In this document: positions 50,138-58,997 of the stretch, piece after piece
Layout of the letters: each line of letters opens with the position of its first letter
Position numbering within the stretch: the first letter of the stretch is position 1
Assembly (NCBI RefSeq): GCF_030167925.1
Contig: NZ_JASKUT010000001.1
Span: forward strand, 5,067,776 to 5,131,775
DNA from: Paenibacillus silviterrae
Lineage (GTDB): Bacteria > Bacillota > Bacilli > Paenibacillales > NBRC-103111
DNA: 64,000 nt
Reading direction: 5' to 3'
Notes under the pieces: generated by a model
What the model saw: only the letters and a program-made list of their open reading frames with translations
Told to the model about the DNA's origin: nothing
Databases searched by the model: none
Translations under genes and position numbers: made by a program

Positions 50138-51583
50138 ATGGCAAACATGGGTTCGCCTGTAGGAAGCACACGATTGATTTTACGGCTGGAGATTGAGAAG
50201 GATACGGTATCCTTCGGACAGATCGCTGTAGCGATCAATGAAGTAAGCGGTGATATTGTTGCAATCGACGTGAACCAGGTGAGTAAGAACACGACGATTC
50301 GGGATATTACGGTGAATATCGTCGACCAGAATCAAACGGATGCCTTGGTGGAGAAAGTAGGCTCCCTCAACGGCGTCAAGGTGATCAATGTCTCCGACCA
50401 GACCTTTCTCGTGCATCTTGGGGGGAAGATCGAGACGGTTCCCAAGCTGCCCATCAAAAACCGTGACGACCTGTCACGTGTCTATACACCTGGCGTAGCG
50501 CGCATTTGTATGGCGATTCACGAGGATCCCCTCAAGGCGCATTCGCTGACGATTAAGCGCAACACGATTGCGGTCGTTTCCGACGGCTCGGCGGTACTCG
50601 GACTCGGTAATATCGGACCTGAGGCCGCAATGCCGGTAATGGAAGGGAAGGCCATGCTGTTCAAGCAGATGGCCGGGGTGGATGCTTTCCCGCTGTGCTT
50701 GAATACGCAGGATACGGAGGAGATCATTCGGATCGTGAAGGCGGTAGCCCCTACCTTCGGAGGTATTAACCTTGAGGATATTTCGTCGCCGCGATGCTTC
50801 GAAATTGAGGAGAGACTCATTCAGGAGCTGGACATTCCGGTGTTTCATGACGACCAGCACGGCACGGCTGTGGTTATTCTGGCTGGATTGTACAACGCCG
50901 TGAAAATCGTCGGGAAGCCGCTCGAGGATTGCAAGGTCGTAGTATGCGGCATCGGCGCTGCGGGTATCGCTTGCACCAAAATGCTGATTGCCGCCGGCGT
51001 CCGCAACGTCATCGGAGTGGACAGGCAGGGAGCCATTGTACGGGGTAACTCCTACGATAATTCCGCGTGGAGCTGGTACGCGGAGCATACCAACCCGAAT
51101 GGGGAGAGCGGCCGTCTGTCGGATGTGATCGAGGGTGCGGATGTGTTCATCGGCCTATCGGGCCCGCGTGTGCTCAGCGTCGACGACGTGAAGAAGATGG
51201 CGAAGGATCCGATCGTCTTCGCGATGGCCAATCCTACCCCGGAGATTCCTCCGGAGGAGGCGGAGCCTTATGTCCGCGTCATGGCGACGGGACGGTCGGA
51301 TTACCCGAACCAGATCAACAACGTGCTGTGCTTCCCGGGAATATTCCGCGGCGTGCTGGATTGCCGGGCTTCCCGTATCACGGAGGAGATGAAGCTCGCA
51401 GCGGCCAAGGCCATCGCCTCCGTCGTCGGTGACGACGAGCTGAATGAGCAGTATATCATCCCGAGTGTTTTCAATCAGAGCGTGGTGGAGAAGGTCAAGG
51501 AGGCTGTCATAACGGCTGCCTATGAGTCCGGCGTTGCCCGCCGCCGCAGCGCGAAGGAGCAGTCAAGGACAGACATGGGCTAA
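50138..51583 (+). CDS. NAD(P)-dependent malic enzyme with N-terminal ACT-like domain
   Basis: A 481-residue enzyme that decarboxylates malate to pyruvate. Residues about 10-85 resemble an ACT regulatory domain (TRLILRLEIEKDTVSFGQIAVAI). The malic core follows: SRVYTPGVARI (catalytic tyrosine), IAVVSDGSAVLGLGNIGPEA, INLEDISSPRCF, FHDDQHGTAVVILAG and a nucleotide motif GIGAAGIACTKML. The cofactor is not fixed, though these short forms are often NAD(P)-linked and anaplerotic. GGGAAGG precedes ATG 50138 and a terminator follows. Confidence 0.92.
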   Translation: MANMGSPVGSTRLILRLEIEKDTVSFGQIAVAINEVSGDIVAIDVNQVSKNTTIRDITVNIVDQNQTDALVEKVGSLNGVKVINVSDQTFLVHLGGKIETVPKLPIKNRDDLSRVYTPGVARICMAIHEDPLKAHSLTIKRNTIAVVSDGSAVLGLGNIGPEAAMPVMEGKAMLFKQMAGVDAFPLCLNTQDTEEIIRIVKAVAPTFGGINLEDISSPRCFEIEERLIQELDIPVFHDDQHGTAVVILAGLYNAVKIVGKPLEDCKVVVCGIGAAGIACTKMLIAAGVRNVIGVDRQGAIVRGNSYDNSAWSWYAEHTNPNGESGRLSDVIEGADVFIGLSGPRVLSVDDVKKMAKDPIVFAMANPTPEIPPEEAEPYVRVMATGRSDYPNQINNVLCFPGIFRGVLDCRASRITEEMKLAAAKAIASVVGDDELNEQYIIPSVFNQSVVEKVKEAVITAAYESGVARRRSAKEQSRTDMG

Positions 51584-51598
51584 GACTTGGTAGGACGC

Positions 51599-51646
51599 AA
51601 AAAAGGTCAACAGCGGTGTGAAATGCACCGCTTGCTGACCTTTTTT
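51599..51646. terminator. Bidirectional terminator
   Basis: AAAAAAGGTCAACAGCGGTG pairs with CACCGCTTGCTGACC followed by TTTTTT. It ends the malic enzyme gene and the convergent MFS gene. Confidence 0.9.
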
Positions 51647-51648
51647 CA

Positions 51649-52932
51649 TTAGTTTGAAGCTTCCTCCGTCCACTGCCGGATCGTCTTGTCGCTAGGCAGG
51701 AAGAAGGTAAACAGCCCGAGCAGCGGCAGGAAGCTGATCATCTGCATGACCGGGGTCAGCTGCAGCCGGTCGATCATACCGCCAAGCGCTACGGCGCCCA
51801 ATGCACCGAGACCGAAGGCAAGGCCGATCGTTAGGCCGGATACCATGCCCACCTTGCCGGGCAGGAGCTCCTGAGCATACACCACAGTAACCGAGAAGCT
51901 GGATAGCAGTATAAATCCGTTCACGAGCAGGATCACATGAGTCCAGAAGGGATCTGCATAAGGAAGCAGCAGCGCCAAAGGCGCGGTCCCCAGCATCGAG
52001 AAGAAAATCAGGTTGCGCCGCCCGAATTTGTCGGAGAGCGGACCGCCGAGGAAAGTACCGAACACTCCCGCAGCGGAGAACAGGAAGATATAGATCTGTG
52101 CTTGCTCCAGCTTGATGCCGAACTTCTCCATCAAGTAGAACGGATAATAGGTAGAGATCCCCATGCTGTACCACGAACGGGCAAAGATCAGGAACAACAG
52201 CATGCTGACCGCAAAGGTAATTTGCTTTTTGCGGGCGGGGCTCATGGTACGGACAGCTCCCGACCGTTTGACCGGAGGGTTCGCCGCCATGTAGCCGCCG
52301 TACCACCGGGCAACGGTCAGCTGGACGACGATGCCGAGTCCGGCGACCAGCGTGAACCAGATGGCACCGAACTGGCCAAGCGGCGCGAAGACGAGCGCCG
52401 TCATGACGGACGCGAGCGCTTGTCCGGAATTGCCGCCGACCTGGAAGATCGATTGTGCCAAGCCCCGGCGGGAGCCCGCCGCCATGTAGGCAACGCGGGA
52501 GGACTCCGGATGGAAAATGGCGGAGCCTAGCCCGACGAACAGCACGGACAGCAGGATAAGCGCATAATTCGGTGCCAGCGCTAAGCCGAGCACCCCGATG
52601 CAGGTAAGTCCCATGCCGAGCGGCAGCATCATAGGAGTCGGCTTCTTGTCGGCGTAGAGGCCGATCATCGGCTGCATAACGGAGGACGTCATGTTCAAGG
52701 CAAAGACGATGATGCCGGACTGCATATAGTTTAACCCCATGGAATCCTTCAGAATCGGAAGAATGGCCGGGATGACGGACTGAATCGTGTCATTTAACAG
52801 ATGGACCAAGCTGATGGCGAACAAAATACGAAACACGGTTGGCTTGATGTCTGACTGCGGTGCCGCAGCCTGCTTCCTTCCTATGGAAGAAACGGCCGCA
52901 GCACTTGGCTGCACTTGCATGGGAAAGCTCAT
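51649..52932 (-). CDS. MFS transporter, fosmidomycin-resistance (Fsr) type
   Basis: The 427-residue, 12-segment exporter begins RILFAISLVHLLNDTIQSVIP (residues about 30-50), a strong mark of the Fsr group. MQPMIGLYADKKPTPMML is the motif-A-like loop. Fsr proteins export fosmidomycin or similar phosphonates; the natural substrate here is unknown. Its start lies five bases from the stop of psd on the same strand, so the two form an operon. The N-terminal 25 residues are polar and Ala/Ser-rich. Confidence 0.82.
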   Translation of the reverse strand: MSFPMQVQPSAAAVSSIGRKQAAAPQSDIKPTVFRILFAISLVHLLNDTIQSVIPAILPILKDSMGLNYMQSGIIVFALNMTSSVMQPMIGLYADKKPTPMMLPLGMGLTCIGVLGLALAPNYALILLSVLFVGLGSAIFHPESSRVAYMAAGSRRGLAQSIFQVGGNSGQALASVMTALVFAPLGQFGAIWFTLVAGLGIVVQLTVARWYGGYMAANPPVKRSGAVRTMSPARKKQITFAVSMLLFLIFARSWYSMGISTYYPFYLMEKFGIKLEQAQIYIFLFSAAGVFGTFLGGPLSDKFGRRNLIFFSMLGTAPLALLLPYADPFWTHVILLVNGFILLSSFSVTVVYAQELLPGKVGMVSGLTIGLAFGLGALGAVALGGMIDRLQLTPVMQMISFLPLLGLFTFFLPSDKTIRQWTEEASN

Positions 52933-52936
52933 CTCC

Positions 52937-53725
52937 TTATTTTTGCATAAAGGTACCGAGAGCCTCGCCCATTTTTACTTTGCTTCCTACCTTCAGATCG
53001 GCCCGGCTCTCGAACGTGGCGGTCTCGGTGAGTAGTACGATGGTGGAACCAAATTCGAAGTAAGCGAGCTCATCGCCGCGCTCCAGCCGATCCGGAAGCG
53101 GATCGACATACCGGATGCTGGCTACATTCAACGCTCCGACCTTGACGACGGCAACCTCGCCGCCTTCATGCTGCATGTACGTGACCAATCGTTCATTGCG
53201 GCTGAGCACCCGTCGCATGAAGCGCAGTCCGAAGTCGTTGACCGGATAAACCTTACCGGGGATGTGCTCCTTCTCTACGATGATGCCGCTGACCGGAGTA
53301 TGAATGCGGTGATAGTCCGTTGGACTCAAGTACAGTACATAGAAAAAACCGTTCTTATAATTCACCATCCGCGGCGAATGATTGAGCAGCTCGTCAATGG
53401 TGTAATCCTGACCTTTGACATTCAGGATCAATCCCTCTTGAATCGGTCCCATGCCGGTGATCAGGGCGTCGACAGGGCTGACCATGGCGCCTGGAGCCGT
53501 ATGGATGGGACGGAGCCCCGTTTTCAGCCGTCTGGTAAAAAAGTCGTTCAGCGATGCATATTCATGAAGGCTCTTCTCCGCATCCTCGACGGGAATGCCG
53601 TAGGTCTTAGCGAATTGCGGGATGAACCCGCGGCTGAGCTTGGATTTGGCAAAGGCTCCTGTCATTCGGGAAATGGTTTTGCGGGAGGATAGCTCGGTTA
53701 GAAGCCGGAATAACGAACGTTTCAT
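52937..53725 (-). CDS. psd: Phosphatidylserine decarboxylase
   Basis: The 262-residue proenzyme makes phosphatidylethanolamine from phosphatidylserine at the membrane. The self-cleavage site that forms the pyruvoyl cofactor is FGST in YFEFGSTIVLLTE (about residues 224-227), with the catalytic IHTPVSG histidine and VSPVDALI aspartate upstream. Length matches Bacillus Psd (263). ATG 53725 is chosen, with AGGTGA 11 bases upstream; GTG 53740 is an alternative. Its pss partner is not in the window. It precedes the Fsr-type MFS gene by a few bases. Confidence 0.93.
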   Translation of the reverse strand: MKRSLFRLLTELSSRKTISRMTGAFAKSKLSRGFIPQFAKTYGIPVEDAEKSLHEYASLNDFFTRRLKTGLRPIHTAPGAMVSPVDALITGMGPIQEGLILNVKGQDYTIDELLNHSPRMVNYKNGFFYVLYLSPTDYHRIHTPVSGIIVEKEHIPGKVYPVNDFGLRFMRRVLSRNERLVTYMQHEGGEVAVVKVGALNVASIRYVDPLPDRLERGDELAYFEFGSTIVLLTETATFESRADLKVGSKVKMGEALGTFMQK

Positions 53726-53829
53726 GCTGGTTAGGTTCACCTATTTCTTCATAATTGTAAAGTCCTACCGACTATAGTGACACATTCCGGGAGCAAGCGC
53801 AACCAAGAAAAAGTCGCCTAAACAGCAAG

Positions 53830-53853
53830 AAAAGACCCGGAGGGGCCTTTCTC
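53830..53853 (-). terminator. Probable terminator for the small cysteine protein
   Basis: On the minus strand, GGCCC pairs with GGGTC around CTCC, then TTTTCTT. It is short but well placed after the gene at 53863. Confidence 0.5.
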
Positions 53854-53862
53854 TTCACGTAA

Positions 53863-54063
53863 TTATTGCTTTTTGTACTCCTGACAGGCTAAGCAGGCCG
53901 AGACATTCACAAGAATCGGGTTCTTGGAGCCGGAATATTTGGTGCAGGAGATAGGGGCCCGCAGCTGGGGATCATCTGAAATACATATGCAGTAAGGACA
54001 TTCCGAAACGAGCTCCGTGGTGACCCAAAGCAGCTGCTGCTTCAATTCATCGATTTGATTCAT
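53863..54063 (-). CDS. Small cysteine-rich (zinc-ribbon-like) protein
   Basis: A 66-residue protein: a short N-terminal helix (NQIDELKQQLLWVTTEL) and then CPYCICISD, ISCTKYSG and SACLACQEYKKQ, giving six or so cysteines in CxxC pairs. A zinc-binding fold is likely; the function is unknown. GGGAGACATT precedes the ATG. It lies between psd and the thiamine operon, reading away from it. Confidence 0.65.
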   Translation of the reverse strand: MNQIDELKQQLLWVTTELVSECPYCICISDDPQLRAPISCTKYSGSKNPILVNVSACLACQEYKKQ

Positions 54064-54243
54064 TAATAAGAATGTCTCCCTTAGCGAAATAGAGGTACCA
54101 ATTACCTATATCTTAGCATGGTTACCAACGATTTACTTGCGTAATGTGACACAATTTTTATAAAAATTACCTAAAATGTTCTATCTTCCTACGGAATTTA
54201 TTCGTTGACAATCGAGGCAAACGTGCTTAATATGAGTTATGTC

Positions 54244-54330
54244 ACTAGGGGAGCCGTAGGGCTGAGACTGGATCAATAGATCCTAGACCCTCTGAACCTG
54301 ATCTGGATTATGCCAGCGTAGGGAAGTGGA
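54244..54330 (+). promoter_or_regulatory. TPP (THI-box) riboswitch
   Basis: The conserved cores are present: GGGGAGCC, GGGCTGAGA, then ACCCTCTGAACCTGATCTGG and CAGCGTAGGGAAGTGG. It precedes the ykoE gene through a terminator. GGAAGTGG (54322-54329) can pair with CCACTTCC (54367-54374), the 5' arm of the terminator, and its AGTG also closes P1 with CACT. Thiamine pyrophosphate binding would favour P1 and so the terminator, turning the operon off. Confidence 0.95.
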
Positions 54331-54363
54331 GAGCGTATGCGCGCGATCATGATAAGCTCATCT

Positions 54364-54400
54364 GGGCCACTTCCGTAGTTTTGCGGAGGCGGCCCTTTTT
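54364..54400 (+). terminator. Riboswitch-controlled terminator
   Basis: GGGCCACTTCCG pairs with CGGAGGCGGCCC around a short loop, followed by TTTTT. It is the expression platform of the TPP riboswitch. Confidence 0.85.
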
Positions 54401-54461
54401 GGCATACATGTCTCGGAACCCGGTTGACAAAACAAAAGGAAAAAAAGGAGTTGTGAGGTTT

Positions 54462-55058
54462 ATGTCCAAAGGTTTGAAGCTGACCGATATTTTGGTCACA
54501 GTCGTTATTTCCGTTGTCCTTGCCGCCATTTATCATTTTTGGGCTGCCGTGTATGAGGTGGCTAAAGCACCCGGACTTCAGCTCGAGCAGCTGATGTACG
54601 GGATGTGGTTTATTGCATCGACGGTAGCGTTCCTGCTCATTCGCAAGCCCGGGGTTGCCTTTCTGGCTGAAGCGGCGGCGGCAAGCGGAGAGCTGCTGCT
54701 CGGTTCCCCGTTCGGCGTCGAGGCGTTAACGTACGGTCTGGTGCAAGGGATTTGCGCCGAGCTGATGTTCGCTGCAACAGGGTATAACCGTTACTCGGCC
54801 GTAACGGCGGGACTGGCCGGAATGGCCGCAGGCGCAGGCGCACTGGTGTTCGATTTCTTCAAGGGGTACATGACGGAATTGCAAACCTGGAGCTTGGTGC
54901 TGTATATCGTTCTCCGATTCGTGGGGGCGTTCGTGATCTGCGGCTTCGTGGCTGCCGGCTTGGTGAAGGCGCTGGAGGCTACCGGTGTGGCTCAGCTCGT
55001 ACGGCCTGCCAGCCGCGCCGACTATGATGCGCTGAACCGCAAGACGACGAAGATGTAA
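54462..55058 (+). CDS. ykoE: ECF transporter substrate-binding subunit, YkoE
   Basis: A 198-residue integral membrane protein with about six segments (ILVTVVISVVLAAIYHFW, then MYGMWFIASTVAFLL). It is the S component that binds thiamine precursor (hydroxymethylpyrimidine type) and docks with YkoC and the YkoD ATPase. This identification is strong because the TPP riboswitch and ykoD, ykoC and tenA follow in order. AAGGAG lies before ATG 54462; the frame from 54381 runs through the terminator. It overlaps ykoD by one base (TAATG). Confidence 0.9.
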   Translation: MSKGLKLTDILVTVVISVVLAAIYHFWAAVYEVAKAPGLQLEQLMYGMWFIASTVAFLLIRKPGVAFLAEAAAASGELLLGSPFGVEALTYGLVQGICAELMFAATGYNRYSAVTAGLAGMAAGAGALVFDFFKGYMTELQTWSLVLYIVLRFVGAFVICGFVAAGLVKALEATGVAQLVRPASRADYDALNRKTTKM

Positions 55059-56572
55059 TGAGTACGATTGTGATGAAGGAACTGGCGGCTGCCGTGGAAG
55101 GGCTGCGGCTTAAATTTCCGGGGAGCGACGGACTTCTCTTCGAGGAGCTGTCCCTCTCCGTCAGACAAGGAGAGAAGGTGCTGCTGCTCGGTCCGAGCGG
55201 CTGCGGAAAGTCGACCTTGCTGCAGGTGCTAAGCGGGCTGATCCCGCAAGCGATTGAAGTGCCGATGCTTTGTGACAGCAGCGTGGTGCCGGCGGCTTCA
55301 GGCTACTTGTTTCAAGATCCCGAATCGCAGTTCTGCATGCCGTTTGTGGATGAGGAGATCGCCTTTGTACTTGAAAATATGCAGGTGCCTAGGCCGGATA
55401 TGGCGGGTTTGATCCGCCGGTATCTGGAGCAGGTTGGACTGCAGCTGCCCGACCCGCATGTGCCGATTGCCTCGCTCTCTCAAGGCATGAAGCAGCGGCT
55501 GGCTCTTGCTTCACTGCTCGCCCTGCAGCCGGAGGTTTGGTTCTTGGATGAACCGACCTCTTTGCTGGACCCAGAGGGGACCAAGCAGGTTTGGACGACG
55601 GTGAAAGAGGTGACAAGGGATCAGACGGTCATCATCGTAGAGCATAAGATCGACGAGATCGTGGATTTCGTGGACCGGGTCGTCTTGTTCGATTACGAGG
55701 GCTCGATTCTCGCCGACGGAGAGCCTGCCAGCGTGTTTCGCGATCATAAGCGGGAGCTTCAGGAGTATGGCATTTGGTATCCCGGCGTGTGGTCGGATTA
55801 TACGGCAAGCCCACGGTATTGGGATACGACAAAACGTGGCGGAGCCCTCCCTAGCGATGGAGCCGTTGAGCCATTGCTGAAGCTGAGACAGTGGAGCGGC
55901 TATCGCGGCAAGGCACCGAGGATTCAGGTGGATGCCGCAGAAGCGGCAGGTGCGGACTGGATTGCCGTTGTCGGAGAGAACGGCGCCGGCAAGAGCACAC
56001 TCCTTCAAGGACTGATGCAGCTCATTCCGACCAAGGGCGAATACAAGGTAAGGGGAAATCTCGTCCGCGGCTTCGAGGATATTGGAGATTCCACCGGATA
56101 TGTGTTTCAAAATCCCGAGATGCAATTTGTGACCGATTCCGTCAAGGAGGAGCTGGCCTTCAATTTCCGCAGGGACGGAGACCCGGAGTCTCTCGTTCAG
56201 GAGAAGACGGAGCAGCTGCTGAAGCAATTCGGCTTGGCGGGACACAGGGAGCTGCATCCTTATCAGCTGTCTCTCGGGCAAAAGCGAAGGCTAAGCGTAG
56301 CTGCTGCAACGGTGAAGCAGCAGAGGGTTCTTCTTCTAGATGAGCCTACCTTCGGGCAAGATGCGGAGAACACGTTCGCCCTGCTCGAGCTGCTGGAGGG
56401 CTGGCGCAGACAAGGTACGCTGATCATTATGGTAACACACGATCCGGAGCTCGTCCGTTATTTTGCAACAACGGTATGGGAAGTGGAGAACGGAAGGCTG
56501 ACAGCGGTGCTGTCACCCGAGCAGTATGTACGGCGGTTCGAGGAGCAAACAATTTGCGAACCGGTGAATTAG
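55058..56572 (+). CDS. ykoD: ECF transporter ATPase with two ABC domains, YkoD
   Basis: The 504-residue protein carries two ATP-binding cassettes in one chain. The first has Walker A GPSGCGKST (about residues 46-54), signature LSQGMKQRLA and Walker B WFLDEPTSLLD. The second has GENGAGKST (about 308-316), LSLGQKRRLS and LLLDEPTFGQD. It powers the ECF complex. It overlaps the ykoE stop and continues to ykoC 23 bases on. Both cassettes have full motifs, so both should be active. Confidence 0.93.
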   Translation: MSTIVMKELAAAVEGLRLKFPGSDGLLFEELSLSVRQGEKVLLLGPSGCGKSTLLQVLSGLIPQAIEVPMLCDSSVVPAASGYLFQDPESQFCMPFVDEEIAFVLENMQVPRPDMAGLIRRYLEQVGLQLPDPHVPIASLSQGMKQRLALASLLALQPEVWFLDEPTSLLDPEGTKQVWTTVKEVTRDQTVIIVEHKIDEIVDFVDRVVLFDYEGSILADGEPASVFRDHKRELQEYGIWYPGVWSDYTASPRYWDTTKRGGALPSDGAVEPLLKLRQWSGYRGKAPRIQVDAAEAAGADWIAVVGENGAGKSTLLQGLMQLIPTKGEYKVRGNLVRGFEDIGDSTGYVFQNPEMQFVTDSVKEELAFNFRRDGDPESLVQEKTEQLLKQFGLAGHRELHPYQLSLGQKRRLSVAAATVKQQRVLLLDEPTFGQDAENTFALLELLEGWRRQGTLIIMVTHDPELVRYFATTVWEVENGRLTAVLSPEQYVRRFEEQTICEPVN

Positions 56573-56595
56573 GGCAGAAGGGAAGTGAAGAAAAG

Positions 56596-57405
56596 ATGCA
56601 GCAGGCCTGGGATATCAAGGAGACGTGGCTTCATCGGGTGAACCCGAGCTACAAGCTGTTGCTATCGGTTGTTCTGTTTTTGCTTATCTTGCTAACGCAT
56701 AACATCAATGTGCTGGCGAATACGACGTGGATGTTCGTACTTCTGCTGCTTGCCTGTTCGGGGCATCCGAGGTCGCGTGTGCTGCTGCTGCTGCTTCCTT
56801 TCACCATACTTTTCGTGTGCTCGATGACGTCGATGGTGTTTTTCGGCAAGGGAGAGACGACCTGGTTTCGCTTCGGGTTGATTCATGTGACCGAGGAAAG
56901 CTTCTATCGAGGGGTACATATCGGGTTGAAGACCGTCAATATGGCGCTGGCAGGCTTGCTGTTCGCCTTGACGACGAGGCCGGTAATGTTATTCTATTCG
57001 CTCATGCAGCAGCTGAAAATTCCTCCGAAGTATGCCTACAGCTTCATGGCGGCCTTCCGGCTGATGCCGATGATCCTTGACGAATTCTGGACGCTTCGCA
57101 TGGCGCTTAAGGTCCGGGGGATCAAGGAGAAGCATGGACCGGCAGGCTGGTACGGGAAGCTGCGCCGCTATGCGATCCCATTGCTGGCTCAGAGCATCCG
57201 TAGGGCCCAGCGGATCGCCGTGGCAATGGAAGCGAAGCGTTTCATGGCGGTGAAGCAGCGAACCTTCTACTACGCGATCGGCTGGTCCCGCGTAGATCTG
57301 CTTTGGCCGGTGCTGCTGGCCGTCTTATGGGCGGCCGCCGTCTGGCTGGGCTGGAATCTGCCTTTCTTTAGCGTGGGGGATGTGCGGTATGAAATCAACT
57401 CTTAA
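56596..57405 (+). CDS. ykoC: ECF transporter transmembrane subunit, YkoC
   Basis: A 269-residue protein with about five membrane segments: LLLSVVLFLLILLTHNINVL, then a long loop. The coupling regions with EcfA-type ATPases are the Ala-Arg-Gly segments MALKVRGIKEKHG (about 175-187) and AMEAKRFMAVK. ATG 56596 follows GGGAAGTGAAGAAAAG; the earlier frame start at 56476 is inside ykoD and rejected. It is followed directly by tenA. Confidence 0.9.
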   Translation: MQQAWDIKETWLHRVNPSYKLLLSVVLFLLILLTHNINVLANTTWMFVLLLLACSGHPRSRVLLLLLPFTILFVCSMTSMVFFGKGETTWFRFGLIHVTEESFYRGVHIGLKTVNMALAGLLFALTTRPVMLFYSLMQQLKIPPKYAYSFMAAFRLMPMILDEFWTLRMALKVRGIKEKHGPAGWYGKLRRYAIPLLAQSIRRAQRIAVAMEAKRFMAVKQRTFYYAIGWSRVDLLWPVLLAVLWAAAVWLGWNLPFFSVGDVRYEINS

Positions 57406-57427
57406 TACGGGAGGCGTGGATAAACCT

Positions 57428-58093
57428 ATGAAATTCTCGGACCAACTAAGAGCCGCGGCGGATGCAAGCTGGAACGCCAGCTTCGAGCATCCGTTCGTGC
57501 GCGGAATCGGGGACGGAAGCCTGCCGCTTGCGGCGTTTCGTCACTACGTGCTGAATGATGCCTATTATTTGTCTCATTTCGCCAGAGTCCAGGCGCTTGG
57601 AGCTGCAAAGGCTGACGACCTGTTCACGACGAACCGGATGGCGGTGCATGCGCAGGGCACCTACGGGGCCGAGCTGTCGCTGCACGAGAAGTTTTCCAAG
57701 CTGCTCGGCATTACCGACGAGGAGCGCAGCCGTTTCCAGCCTGCACCCACGGCGTATGCCTATACGTCGCATTTGATCCGGGCGGCTTACACGGGACATC
57801 TCGGCGACATTGTCGCTGCGATACTGCCGTGTTACTGGCTCTATTACGAGATTGGAGAGCGTCTGGCCGGCTGCACGCCGGAGGAGCCGATCTACCGCGA
57901 ATGGATTGCCGCTTACGGCGGGGAATGGTTCCGGGAGCTGGTTCAGGAGCAGATCGACCGCGTCGATGCGCTGGCGGAGCAAGTCACAGAGGCGGACCGC
58001 GAGCGGATGAAGCAGCATTTTCTGATCAGCAGCCAGTACGAGTATTTGTTCTGGGATATGGCCTATAAACAGGAAGATTGGCCAATAGGGTAA
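57428..58093 (+). CDS. tenA: Aminopyrimidine aminohydrolase, thiaminase II
   Basis: The 221-residue cytosolic enzyme hydrolyses aminopyrimidine breakdown products of thiamine to hydroxymethylpyrimidine for salvage. Typical features: SFEHPFVRGIGDGSLPL near the N-terminus, YLSHFARVQALGAAKA, the cysteine in AILPCYWLYYEIG (about residue 137), and the late Glu/Tyr pair in SQYEYLFWDMAY. Function as regulator (as its name came from) is secondary. The start is ATG 57428; ATG 57389 is possible but overlaps ykoC. A terminator follows, closing the operon. Confidence 0.92.
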   Translation: MKFSDQLRAAADASWNASFEHPFVRGIGDGSLPLAAFRHYVLNDAYYLSHFARVQALGAAKADDLFTTNRMAVHAQGTYGAELSLHEKFSKLLGITDEERSRFQPAPTAYAYTSHLIRAAYTGHLGDIVAAILPCYWLYYEIGERLAGCTPEEPIYREWIAAYGGEWFRELVQEQIDRVDALAEQVTEADRERMKQHFLISSQYEYLFWDMAYKQEDWPIG

Positions 58094-58102
58094 GGAATGG
58101 AA

Positions 58103-58146
58103 CGAGAGCGCAGCTCCATGGGGAGTGCTGCTCTCGTTTTTTTGTC
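58103..58146 (+). terminator. Terminator after tenA
   Basis: ACGAGAGCGCAGC pairs with GCTGCTCTCGT around TCCATGGGGAGT, followed by seven T. Confidence 0.9.
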
Positions 58147-58186
58147 TTTTATTGTAGCTGCGATTGCACGTGCAAAGCTGCTATTG

Positions 58187-58482
58187 AAGGTGATTTCGTA
58201 ACGTTATAAGGAGCGTTACCGGGCCGTGATAAGCGCCAGGCACCCTGTAACGCGATTTTTTCATCTTACGGTCGCAGATGAACACATATTTGGTACAGTA
58301 AGGTGAATTTATAACGTTACAAGGAACGTTACCGGGCCGTGATAAGCACCAGACGCATTGTAACGCGATTTTTTCATCTTACAGCGGCAGATGAACCCAT
58401 ATTTGGTACAGTAAGGTGATTTCATAACGTTACAGGGAGCATTACCGAGCCGTGATAAGCGCCAGACGCCCTGTAACGCGAT
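58187..58482. repeat. Tandem 113-bp repeats, two full and one partial
   Basis: Units start at 58187, 58300 and 58413 (period 113). Each begins AAGGTGA and contains GTAACG/CGTTAC inverted half-sites and GTGATAAGC; the third ends at CGCGATC near 58482. GCGTTAC at the start of a unit can pair with GTAACGC about 40 bases later, followed by GATTTTTTC, a terminator-like structure. Copies differ by a few substitutions. No frame of note runs through them. Confidence 0.85.
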
Positions 58483-58997
58483 CTATATGCCGCAGGCAGT
58501 GATGCCGTAAATGCTGTTCTCCTTCTCGAAGGGGTCTATTTTTAATGAAGGTAAACAGGCTAAAGTGACCCGTATAACAAATTTATATAAGAAGTCAATT
58601 AAGTCTGCCGCAGGTAACCATTTCGAAGTGTACATTTTAAAACTTGTTTGGTCAAACGCAAACTTAATGTGGGGAGGTACTCCTTTTTGGTTTGCCGAAA
58701 AACCTTATTCCACATGGGCTTTCTAATTATGAAATTGACTTATAGTGCAGAAATCCACGGTCCCAAACCCGGTTCGGAACGAGATTTGTGAGAATAGGCA
58801 CCTTTGCGAGAGTACAATGGCCGAATATGAGGCAAATGATCTTGGAATGTTGTATTTACGCAGAAATCTTCCAGCTCTGAATGCAAGTCATGGAAAAAAG
58901 CTGCCTATTCGCAGAAATATCTGTTCGAAGAGCATCCGGCCACACGCCGCGGACTTCTGACCGGGATGCAGATAAGTCGCTCTTTCAATTTGAACAG
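58483..58997. other. Gene-poor stretch, AT-rich, no confident feature
   Basis: About 515 bases between the repeats and the convergent MFS gene. Short frames are present, such as 58511-58726 and 58745-58960, but lack clear ribosome sites or recognisable products. No RNA gene or mobile-element end was recognised. Confidence 0.5.

Noticed and set aside
58511..58960. Two 71-codon frames in the gene-poor region
   Set aside because: No convincing ribosome site, no recognisable domain and no matching promoter or terminator.
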